Made by a program: the position numbers and the translations under genes
Shown: positions 34,931-42,577 of the stretch, piece after piece
Position numbering within the stretch: the stretch's first letter is position 1
Layout of the letters: each line of letters starts with the position of its first letter
Notes under the pieces: model-generated
The model's database searches: none
The model's input: the letters and a program-made list of their open reading frames with translations, nothing else
What the model was told of the DNA's origin: nothing
Source of the DNA: JAXGRD01 sp040766105
GTDB taxonomy: Bacteria; Bacillota; Clostridia; Peptostreptococcales; Anaerovoracaceae
DNA length: 64,000 nt
Assembly (NCBI GenBank): GCA_040766105.1
Contig: JAXGRD010000003.1
Span: 124,001 to 188,000 of the forward strand
Direction of reading: 5' to 3'

Positions 34931-37129
34931 TCATACCTTCTTAATCGGCGCTACATCAGAGGCCAGTTTCTTCTTGCCTACCGAGTCAAACATTACGCTG
35001 ACCACGTTACCTTTCACCTCTACGACCATGCCCTCACCAAACTTGCCGTGAGAGACCTTGTCGCCCGGGGCAAAGGTTTCCATGTTTTTCTTTAGCTGCA
35101 CCTCTTTCTTGGCTACGGCAAACCTATCGAAGGGTGCAAATGGTGTGGGTTTGCTGTAACCGTCAAAGGGCTTTTCCTCCCCTAGGCGAACTTCCGCCTT
35201 CTTCACATACACCCCGTCTCCGTCAATGAGTTTCGGATCCAGTTCTCGCAAAAATGTGGACTCCCTAGTGTAGTCCCCTTTTCCGTATAACACGCGGTAG
35301 CCGGCACTGGTGAGGTACAGGCGATCCTTTGCTCTGGTCATCCCCACGTAGCACAGCCGCCGCTCTTCTTCCATCTTCTCCTGCTCTTCCATGGAACGCC
35401 ATCCGGGGAACAAGCCGTCCTCCATGCCCGGCATAAATACCACCGGGAACTCCAGGCCCTTGGCACTGTGAAGCGTCATAAGGGCAACCGCATCTTCGTC
35501 GGGTTTATGGTTATCCACATCGGAAAGAAGGGCAATCTTCTCCAGAAAAACTGCCAAGGATAATTCCCCTTCTTTTTCATACTGCAAGATTACCGACTTA
35601 AACTCCAAAAGGTTTTCCAGTCGACCATCTGCTTCCACTGTTGCAGCAGACTCCAAGGCACGCACATAGCCGGTGCCGGTCAACAGTCCGTCGTAGATAT
35701 CGGAAACCCGTAGGTTATCTGCCTCGTCGTGATAGTGGGCAACGGTCACCATCATCTCCCCCAAGCCGGTTCTGGCCTTGGTGGAAAGGGATGCCATGAC
35801 TTCTTCATCCATGAGCACGTGAAAGAGATTTTCTCCCCGCACTTCTGCCAAAGTGGAGAGTTTCTCTACCGTTGTTGCACCTACACCACGCTTAGGCTCG
35901 TTAATCACTCTTCTCAGAGATAGGTCATCGTAAGGATTCAACACCAGTCGCATATATGCCACAATATCCTTGATTTCCTTCCTGTCATAATATCGAATTC
36001 CGCCCACCACCCGATAGGGAATGCTTCTGGCAGACAGTGCCTCTTCAAAGTTCCTGGATTGGGCGTTGGTCCTGTATAATACGGCAAAGTCGTTATAGCC
36101 GTCATAGGAAGATCGCAATCGATCGATTTCCTGGGCAATGTAGTAGGCTTCTTCCTTTTCATCGTCGGCTCTCCGATATATAATCTTGTGGCCTTCTTGG
36201 GCATCGGTCCAAAGCTTCTTTGCTTTGCGACCTCTGTTGTTCTGAATCACACTATGAGCGGCGGCTAATATGTTCCCTGTGGATCTGTAGTTCTGCTCCA
36301 ACTTAACCACCTTTGCACCGCGGAAATCCTTTTCAAACTCCAAGATGTTGCGGATGTCGGCTCCGCGCCACTGATAGATGCACTGGTCATCGTCTCCCAC
36401 CACACAGAGGTTTCTGTGATTCTCTGCAAGCATTCGCACAAATTCGTACTGCAGCTGGTTGGTATCCTGATATTCATCCACCATGATATATTGGAACCGC
36501 TCTTGATATTGTTCCAGGACCTGGGGGTCCTTTCGAAAGAGGCGCACGGTGTTTAGGAGAAGATCATCAAAGTCCATGGCGTTGTTCTTCTTTAAAACGC
36601 GCTCGTACTCCGAGAAGATTCTTCCGATGGTTTCTTCCCGAAATTGCCCGCCGTGAATCTCAACATATTCCTGTGGAGAAATTTCCTTCTCCTTGCACTC
36701 GCTGATAATCGCCAGCATACCATTGACGCTAAACTGTTTATCGTCAACCTTCAGTTCTCTTATGATTGCCTTCATTGCCGCCTTGGTGTCCACCGAATCG
36801 TAGACCACAAAGCTGTTAGTGTAGCCCAAAACTTCCGCATGTCGGCGCAGAACGCGCAAACAAGCCGCATGGAAGGTCATAATCCATGCGGGAAGATGGC
36901 CGCCTACCAAGGCCTCCACCCTGTCGCGCATCTCTCCGGCAGCCTTGTTGGTAAAGGTCACCGCCAAAATGCTGTAGGGGTTCACACCTTTCTCTTCCAC
37001 CAAGTAGGCGATTCTATGGGTCATAGTGCTGGTTTTGCCGCTGCCGGCACCTGCCAAAATGAGTAAGGGGCCTTCTGTATGGATGGCAGCTTTTTTCTGT
37101 TCGTTGTTTAATTTACCAAGATTTGTCAT
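34931..37129 (-). CDS. pcrA: ATP-dependent DNA helicase PcrA/UvrD
   Basis: 732 residues, superfamily 1 helicase. Q motif LNNEQKKAA, Walker A AGAGSGKTSTMT, DEYQDTNQLQYEF, QNYRST, and LMTLHSAKGLEFPVVF. The C-terminal Tudor-like tail (VSHGKFGEGMVVEVKGNVV) is typical of PcrA. It unwinds DNA in repair and clears recombination or transcription intermediates. Gene order pcrA-ligA is common in Firmicutes. No good Shine-Dalgarno precedes the ATG. Confidence 0.96.
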   Translation of the reverse strand: MTNLGKLNNEQKKAAIHTEGPLLILAGAGSGKTSTMTHRIAYLVEEKGVNPYSILAVTFTNKAAGEMRDRVEALVGGHLPAWIMTFHAACLRVLRRHAEVLGYTNSFVVYDSVDTKAAMKAIIRELKVDDKQFSVNGMLAIISECKEKEISPQEYVEIHGGQFREETIGRIFSEYERVLKKNNAMDFDDLLLNTVRLFRKDPQVLEQYQERFQYIMVDEYQDTNQLQYEFVRMLAENHRNLCVVGDDDQCIYQWRGADIRNILEFEKDFRGAKVVKLEQNYRSTGNILAAAHSVIQNNRGRKAKKLWTDAQEGHKIIYRRADDEKEEAYYIAQEIDRLRSSYDGYNDFAVLYRTNAQSRNFEEALSARSIPYRVVGGIRYYDRKEIKDIVAYMRLVLNPYDDLSLRRVINEPKRGVGATTVEKLSTLAEVRGENLFHVLMDEEVMASLSTKARTGLGEMMVTVAHYHDEADNLRVSDIYDGLLTGTGYVRALESAATVEADGRLENLLEFKSVILQYEKEGELSLAVFLEKIALLSDVDNHKPDEDAVALMTLHSAKGLEFPVVFMPGMEDGLFPGWRSMEEQEKMEEERRLCYVGMTRAKDRLYLTSAGYRVLYGKGDYTRESTFLRELDPKLIDGDGVYVKKAEVRLGEEKPFDGYSKPTPFAPFDRFAVAKKEVQLKKNMETFAPGDKVSHGKFGEGMVVEVKGNVVSVMFDSVGKKKLASDVAPIKKV

Positions 37130-37146
37130 GGAGATATTTTAACATA

Positions 37147-37175
37147 GAAAACGACCGGACACAACGACCGGCCGT
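37147..37175 (-). terminator. Terminator of the IIC-vanY operon
   Basis: ACGGCCGG / CCGGTCGT hairpin (one G-T pair) with nine-base loop followed by TTTTC, on the minus strand. Confidence 0.7.
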
Positions 37176-37202
37176 CTGAGGTTCTTTGCTTAATCCACGC
37201 AT

Positions 37203-37979
37203 TTAAAGGTCTGCAAGGTACTCCTCCAAACAAATATTTTTTTCTGTGATTTCCTTGGCAACATCCTTCCCCACATAGCGATAATGCCAGGGTTCATAGA
37301 TGACGCCGGTAATCTCTTCTTTTCCCACAGGATATCGAATGATAAACCCGTATTTCCAGCTGTTCTTCATGAGCCACTTTTGGGTTTCCGTCTTCTCTTG
37401 GGATTCATCCAGGTTTTGCATATTGGTATCCACCAAATCCACCGCAAGACCTAAGTGATGTTCGCTGGTGCCCGGAAATGCCACTTCATTGAGGGCTTCT
37501 TCCTTGGCTTCTTCTTCCGACTTGCCCTGTTCAATAAGATTCTGCACTTGTCCATTGTAATAGGTCTGCTGCATTTCAAAGGTTCGATAGGCGGAAACCA
37601 CCATAGGCGCGTTTCCGGCATTTTCGCAGTCCTTCAACATCTCCAGCAAATCCTTTTCGCAACGTGTATCGATTTCATGGCCCTTGTCCATGCGGGCTAG
37701 GTCAATTGGCATTTCCTTGGGAAGAGGGTTCCATTTGTTTACCAACCGTAGATTCCATTGGTCCGTTCGATAGACTATGTGCTTTGTCCCCTCTTCATCC
37801 TTTACCTCATCCTTTGCAACTTTGGAAATCAGCTTTTGCTTATTATCGTCTTGCGCAAAGATTCCGGAAACCAACTTAACGCCGCCGAAAACCAGCAGAA
37901 CGACAATCAGTAAACCGATTGCTCCGCTAAGCAGCGCTCTCCTCTTATTCCGAATGTGTATTTTTTTCTTCTTTTTCAT
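37203..37979 (-). CDS. D-alanyl-D-alanine carboxypeptidase (VanY/M15B)
   Basis: 258 residues. Basic N-terminus (MKKKKKIHIRNKRR) and one membrane helix (about 17-38) place the catalytic part outside. Motifs VSAYRTFEMQQTYYNGQ, GTSEHHLGLAVDLVD (zinc His and Asp) and EPWHYRYVG (catalytic Glu-Trp-His) define family M15B. It trims the terminal D-Ala from peptidoglycan stem peptides. No vancomycin resistance genes are nearby, so a housekeeping role is likelier. It starts three bases after the PTS-type IIC gene. Confidence 0.92.
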   Translation of the reverse strand: MKKKKKIHIRNKRRALLSGAIGLLIVVLLVFGGVKLVSGIFAQDDNKQKLISKVAKDEVKDEEGTKHIVYRTDQWNLRLVNKWNPLPKEMPIDLARMDKGHEIDTRCEKDLLEMLKDCENAGNAPMVVSAYRTFEMQQTYYNGQVQNLIEQGKSEEEAKEEALNEVAFPGTSEHHLGLAVDLVDTNMQNLDESQEKTETQKWLMKNSWKYGFIIRYPVGKEEITGVIYEPWHYRYVGKDVAKEITEKNICLEEYLADL

Positions 37980-37982
37980 AAT

Positions 37983-39047
37983 TTACAGGTGAAGGTCCAT
38001 ATCACCATCCTTGATCTTCCCGGCCTTTTTCAGAAGAACATATATCACAAAGGAAAAGACCGCAGGCATGAGGAACTGCAACAGAAGCACCTTCAGGAGT
38101 ACGGGAAGAGTAAATCCCATATCTGTGAAGGTTCCTATTTGTCCCACTAAACCAGAGGTTCCCATTCCCGCACCCATAGGGTTGTTGGTCATTTGGAATA
38201 CCACCGTGCTAAAAGGGCCGATAATGGCCGCAGCCAAGGTTGGTGGTACCAAAATCCACGGATGCTTGATGATATTGGGAACCTGAAGCATGGAGGTTCC
38301 GATGCCCTGCGCCAGCAAGCCGCCAACGCCGTTATCTCGAAAGCTGATGACGGCAAAGCCAATCATCTGGGCACAGCATCCCACCGTTGCCGCACCGGCT
38401 GCCAAGCCGGAGAGGTCCATCATAATGCAGAGAGCTGCAGAGGAGATAGGTGCTGTAAGAACGAGCCCCACAACGACAGATATAAAAATTCCAAAGAGGA
38501 ATGGCTGCCATTCGGTAGCAGTCATAATCAGGGATCCCAATCGCTCCATGAGCCACCCCACAAAGGGTCCAATAAACTTGGCCGCAACGGCTCCCGCAAG
38601 TAGGGTTACTGCCGGTGTAACGATAATATCCACCTTTGTTTCCTTAGAAACCATCTTCCCCAGCTCACATCCAATGGCAACCGCCACAAAAGCGCCTGCG
38701 GGTCCCCCCGCCATTTCTATGCCGAAGCCGGTCATGGTGGCACCCATCTGACCCACCACCGCGCAGGTGAAAAGCACCAAGGGTGGCGCTTTCAGGGCAA
38801 AGGCTACGGCTACACCGATGGCGGGACCCATGAGTCCCATGGCAATGCCGCCCGCCTCAACGAGGAATGCGGAGAAGGCGTTAGCTCCAACCAGGTTGGC
38901 CGACTGTTCGCCAATGGTCTTAATAATCAAACCGATGAGCAGTGAGGAAAACAACCCCAATGCCATGGCAGATAGCGCATCCTGTACGTATCTTTTTACA
39001 CTAAATTCGATGTCTTTTCTCTGAAAAAAAGAAAGATTCTCACCCAT
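37983..39047 (-). CDS. PTS-type IIC transporter (EIIC_2 family)
   Basis: 354 residues, about nine helices, of the PTS_EIIC_2 type: GLFSSLLIGLIIKTIG, GPAIGVAVAFALKAPPLVLF, GGPAGAFVAVAIG and NNPMGAGMGTSGLVGQIG. No IIA or IIB domain occurs in the protein or nearby, so it may not work as a phosphotransferase. GGAGACATAATA precedes the ATG at 39047; the frame runs further but this start is chosen. Operon with a wall carboxypeptidase, which may hint at a wall-derived substrate; inference only. Confidence 0.87.
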   Translation of the reverse strand: MGENLSFFQRKDIEFSVKRYVQDALSAMALGLFSSLLIGLIIKTIGEQSANLVGANAFSAFLVEAGGIAMGLMGPAIGVAVAFALKAPPLVLFTCAVVGQMGATMTGFGIEMAGGPAGAFVAVAIGCELGKMVSKETKVDIIVTPAVTLLAGAVAAKFIGPFVGWLMERLGSLIMTATEWQPFLFGIFISVVVGLVLTAPISSAALCIMMDLSGLAAGAATVGCCAQMIGFAVISFRDNGVGGLLAQGIGTSMLQVPNIIKHPWILVPPTLAAAIIGPFSTVVFQMTNNPMGAGMGTSGLVGQIGTFTDMGFTLPVLLKVLLLQFLMPAVFSFVIYVLLKKAGKIKDGDMDLHL

Positions 39048-39170
39048 TATTATGTCTCCTTGACAATCAGTTACATCTACCGTCCACATTCTAACAGAGG
39101 GAATAATTAAGTGTCAAGATAAGGGCTTTCGCTTTCACCAAAGCAACACACGGCAAAAAAATCGAATTAT

Positions 39171-39200
39171 TTGTACAAATGTGAATATGTTTGTTATAAT
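39171..39200 (+). promoter_or_regulatory. Promoter of the Pro/Gln-rich protein gene
   Basis: TTGTAC (39171-39176), 18-base spacer, consensus TATAAT (39195-39200), 53 bases before the ATG. Confidence 0.7.
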
Positions 39201-39253
39201 GGTCAATAAGATATTATATTAGGTAAATGCGTTATTATTTTAAGGAGGTCATC

Positions 39254-39907
39254 ATGGACGAAATGAATAACACACAGACAGGTCAGACTCCACAGGATAA
39301 CAATCCTCAGGAAAACAAGGCACCGTCTGTTTATGATCAGCCTGCACAAAGCCAGGCCGCACCGGAGACGCAGCCCCAGCAGGATCCACAACCCGATCCG
39401 CAGCCACAACAGAACCAACAGGCGCAGCAAGGTCAGCCGACCCAGGGGCAAAGCAACATGTACAATCAAACACCTCCCCCACAGGGCGGAAGCAACATGT
39501 ACAACAACCCCACACCCCCACAGGGTCAGTCAACGGCTTATACCCACGTTCCCCCGCAGACACCACCGGAACTGAAGAAATGGAACTGGGGATCCTTCAT
39601 GTTTAACATTTGGTGGGGCATCGGACACAAGGTATATCTACCTTTACTCTGCCTCATTCCCCTATTTGGTATCGTATGGGTATTCTTCTGCGGTGCAAAG
39701 GGTAACCAGTGGGCATGGGAAACGGGACAGTACTCCACACCGGCTGAATGTCTCAGCCATCAATCAAGTTGGAACAGAGCGGGATTCATTTACTTCTTTG
39801 TAACCATCGCCATCTTGGTACTGTACCTGATCATCTTCGCAATTGCAGGCGCTGCCATCATGGCTGCCCTAGGCGGAGGCGGATACTACAACAACTACTA
39901 CTATTAA
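39254..39907 (+). CDS. Pro/Gln-rich membrane protein of unknown function
   Basis: 217 residues. Residues 1-110 are disordered, dominated by Gln, Pro and Asn (for example PQQDPQPDPQPQQNQQ) with two SNMYN repeats. Residues about 118-200 form a compact domain with KWNWGSFMFNIWWGIG, two or three helices and AKGNQWAWETG, and the tail ends YYNNYYY. I do not know a named family, though WNWGxFxFNxxWGIG recurs in Firmicute membrane proteins as far as I recall. The ATG at 39254 follows AGGAGG. Single gene with its own promoter and terminators. Confidence 0.82.
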   Translation: MDEMNNTQTGQTPQDNNPQENKAPSVYDQPAQSQAAPETQPQQDPQPDPQPQQNQQAQQGQPTQGQSNMYNQTPPPQGGSNMYNNPTPPQGQSTAYTHVPPQTPPELKKWNWGSFMFNIWWGIGHKVYLPLLCLIPLFGIVWVFFCGAKGNQWAWETGQYSTPAECLSHQSSWNRAGFIYFFVTIAILVLYLIIFAIAGAAIMAALGGGGYYNNYYY

Positions 39908-39913
39908 AAAAGA

Positions 39914-39974
39914 CGCAACTTGTAAGGTTGCGCGCAAAGTGGAGCAGAGAGAAGCACTCTCTGCTCTGTTTTTT
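39914..39974 (+). terminator. Two tandem hairpins ending in T-run
   Basis: CGCAAC-N7-GTTGCG (39914-39932) then GAGCAGAGAG-AAGCA-CTCTCTGCTC (39942-39966) followed by TGTTTTTT. Confidence 0.88.
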
Positions 39975-40222
39975 GCTTTATCATAATTCATTTGTACAGT
40001 ATAGAGATAATTCCAACATTCTCTTCCTGCGTTCCAATTTGTTGTAATAGACTTATAACATTTTGACTTTATCTCTAAGTTGTTGTCATAGTTTTCGCTT
40101 TGTTTCCGAGAAAACAGGTTTTGAGTCTCATAAAGGTAATTTCTACTCCAAAAACTACAAACAATTTCACACGAAAACCCATATTGTTTGAATTATACCT
40201 GTCCCAAAAAGAGATTTCTTTT
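39975..40222. other. AT-rich intergenic region
   Basis: Together with the preceding terminators this is a 315-base gap. It contains a GTTTTC...GAAAAC inverted pair (40090-40114) and a GTTTTGAGT...ACTCCAAAAAC pair (about 40119-40155), each in a single copy. No gene or known RNA was recognised. Confidence 0.35.
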
Positions 40223-41137
40223 CTATCCTCCAACATTTGATGTGACTTGGTCTTTTCCGATGTTTACACCGATGACACCCAAAAGGATCAGCACCATCCC
40301 CAAGAGGGTGTTCCAGTATAGGACTTCTCCCCGGAAGATTACCCCACTGGCAACTCCGGTCAAGGTGATGAGATTCATGGTGATTGCAGATGCCTTGTGA
40401 GCCGGCATACGTGAAAGTACATAGTTCAACATGACAAAGGAAATGAGGGAACAAAAAACACCCAAGTAGGCAACGCTCAGTAGCATGGAAGGAGAAGAAA
40501 ACAAAACGACATAGGTTTCCAAGCCTTCACCGGTGGCAAAGGCCAAGGCGTTAAACACAACGCTCCCCGTAACCGCCATGACAAAGGTCAGCTCCATAGG
40601 AGAGAACCGATCGGAAATCCTCCCCGACAGGAAGGAGTAAGAGGCACCTGCGATCACAGCAACGCCTAGGAGCAAATACCCTAAGAATCTACTGTCATAG
40701 CCGGTTTCCTTGGAAAAAACAACCGTAACGACTACACCAACAAAGGCGAGAATCACCGCCCCCATTGTAACCGGCCCTACCTGAATGCGGAATATTACCA
40801 CGGAAACTGCTGTCACGAAGACCGGCATAATGGCTAAAATGATGGCAGACTCTCCCATGGTGGTTAGGTTGATTCCCCACGTTTCAAAAGTAGCATATAC
40901 GCAAGGTTGCAGAAAAGCCATCAGTATGACAAACCTGACCGGTTTTCCCTTAAATCGCACCTTTACCCTTCCCGTGGCAAGAAGTACCAGAAAAGCAGCA
41001 AGAGCGAATGTCCAGCGAGATGCCAATAGCTGTAAGGGGCTCATCACATCCAAGGCGACCTTCGTCCCCAGAAATGACATGCCAAATAGCAGGGCACATA
41101 TGACTGCAATCATAGTAACTTTTGTATTTTCCCTCAT
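40223..41137 (-). CDS. EamA/DMT-family exporter
   Basis: 304 residues with ten helices in two EamA halves (ALLFGMSFLGTKVALDVMSPLQL in the first, LLLGVAVIAGASYSFLSGRI in the second). These transporters export amino acids or metabolites, or import them in a few cases; the substrate is unknown. It lies after the gabT terminator, so it is probably a separate unit. Confidence 0.88.
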   Translation of the reverse strand: MRENTKVTMIAVICALLFGMSFLGTKVALDVMSPLQLLASRWTFALAAFLVLLATGRVKVRFKGKPVRFVILMAFLQPCVYATFETWGINLTTMGESAIILAIMPVFVTAVSVVIFRIQVGPVTMGAVILAFVGVVVTVVFSKETGYDSRFLGYLLLGVAVIAGASYSFLSGRISDRFSPMELTFVMAVTGSVVFNALAFATGEGLETYVVLFSSPSMLLSVAYLGVFCSLISFVMLNYVLSRMPAHKASAITMNLITLTGVASGVIFRGEVLYWNTLLGMVLILLGVIGVNIGKDQVTSNVGG

Positions 41138-41154
41138 TCCATGGATTTCCCTTC

Positions 41155-41189
41155 AAAAAACTGACGAGTGACTTAGAGTCACTCGCCAG
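41155..41189 (-). terminator. Terminator of the gabT operon
   Basis: CTGGCGAGTGACT / AGTCACTCGTCAG hairpin with a three-base loop and a run of six T on the minus strand. Confidence 0.92.
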
Positions 41190-41209
41190 AAGTTTTTCTT
41201 TGTGATGAA

Positions 41210-42559
41210 TTAGATGCTCTCTGCCAATGTTTCTTCAAAGATTTCCAATCCCTTATCAATCTGCTCGTCTGTTGCACACAGTGGGCAGAGGAATCGAATT
41301 ACGTTGTTGTAGGTTCCTGCTGCTTCCAGCATGAGGCCTTTCTTCAAAGCTTCGTTAACGATCTTTGTTACGATCGCTGCGTTTGGCTCCTTGGATTCCT
41401 TGTCCATAACAAACTCAACACCCATCATAGCGCCGGTTCCTCTGGCATCGCCAACAACTTCAAACTTATCCTTCCACTGGTTGAATCTTGCCATGCACTT
41501 GTCAGCAATTGCTCTTGCCTTTGCAGGATAATCATCTCTTTCCATTACTTCGGCAACCTTCAAAGCAGATGCACAAGCAACAGGGTTTCCGCAGTAGGTA
41601 CCACCGATGGTTCCAACGGTAACGCCGTCAATGATTTCAGCACTTGCAGTTACTGCAGAGATGGGAAGTCCGCCTGCCATGGACTTAGCTGTGGTCATGA
41701 TGTCGGGAGCACATCCGGCTTCCTTGTAGTATTCAGAAGCAAACATTCTTCCGGATCTCGCCCAACCGGTCTGTACTTCGTCAGTAATCATCAGGATTCC
41801 GTTGTCGTCACAGATTTTTCTTACAGCCTTTACCCACTCGATGGGTGCGGGAACGAATCCGCCTTCACCCTGAACAGGCTCAAATACGATTGCTGCTGTA
41901 GCATCCTTGGGTGTCGCGTCGATGAATACCTGCTCCAGCTTGTCGATGTAGTAATCGATTGCTTCTGCTTCGCTCATGCCCTTGGGCGCTCTGTAGAGGT
42001 TGGGGAATTCTGCTCTGTAAATACCATCGGGGAAGGGTCCCATTCCCAGTGCGTATGCTTTCTTAGCGGTCATGGTCATGGTCATCTGGGTTCTGCCGTG
42101 GAAAGCGCCGGTAAATACGATGATGTTGGGTCTGCCTGTGTAGCTCTTAGCGATTTTAACTGCGTTTTCATCCGCTTCTGCGCCGGAGTTGGCAAACATG
42201 GTCTTTTTCTTGTCGCCCTTTACAGGTGCGATTTCGTTCATCTTCTCTGCCATCTTGATATAGGGTTCGTGAGTCGTAATGTTCATCATAGCGTGGAAGA
42301 ACTTTTCAGACTGTTCTTTTACTGCTTCAATCAGTTCAGGATGGCTGTATCCGATGTTCAATACGCCAACGCCGCCAATCCAATCCAGGAATACGTTTCC
42401 ATCCACGTCTTCCATCATTGCACCTTCTCCACGATTGATTACCAAGGGGTATCCGCACTTGATAGCACCGGGCATTGCTTCTTCTCTTCTGTCGATGATA
42501 GCTTGTGCCTTAGGTCCGGGTAATGAGGTCACAACTTTAGGTAAACTTTCTCTTAACAT
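41210..42559 (-). CDS. gabT: 4-aminobutyrate aminotransferase
   Basis: 449 residues, class III aminotransferase. NSGAEADENAVKIAKSYTGR (cofactor phosphate site), ITDEVQTGWARSG (Asp to pyridine nitrogen) and TTAKSMAGGLP (Schiff-base Lys). The enzyme moves an amino group from GABA or a similar omega-amino acid to 2-oxoglutarate, giving glutamate. Close relatives use 5-aminovalerate or beta-alanine, so the substrate is not certain. It follows the sigma-54 activator by 18 bases, with GGAGGAG before the ATG. Confidence 0.9.
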   Translation of the reverse strand: MLRESLPKVVTSLPGPKAQAIIDRREEAMPGAIKCGYPLVINRGEGAMMEDVDGNVFLDWIGGVGVLNIGYSHPELIEAVKEQSEKFFHAMMNITTHEPYIKMAEKMNEIAPVKGDKKKTMFANSGAEADENAVKIAKSYTGRPNIIVFTGAFHGRTQMTMTMTAKKAYALGMGPFPDGIYRAEFPNLYRAPKGMSEAEAIDYYIDKLEQVFIDATPKDATAAIVFEPVQGEGGFVPAPIEWVKAVRKICDDNGILMITDEVQTGWARSGRMFASEYYKEAGCAPDIMTTAKSMAGGLPISAVTASAEIIDGVTVGTIGGTYCGNPVACASALKVAEVMERDDYPAKARAIADKCMARFNQWKDKFEVVGDARGTGAMMGVEFVMDKESKEPNAAIVTKIVNEALKKGLMLEAAGTYNNVIRFLCPLCATDEQIDKGLEIFEETLAESI

Positions 42560-42577
42560 TTTTCTCCTCCGTTTTTA

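Noticed and set aside
40119..40155. A CRISPR-repeat-like sequence beginning GTTTTGAGT and ending CTCCAAAAAC
   Set aside because: Only one copy is present, there are no regularly spaced repeats and no cas genes are anywhere in the window.
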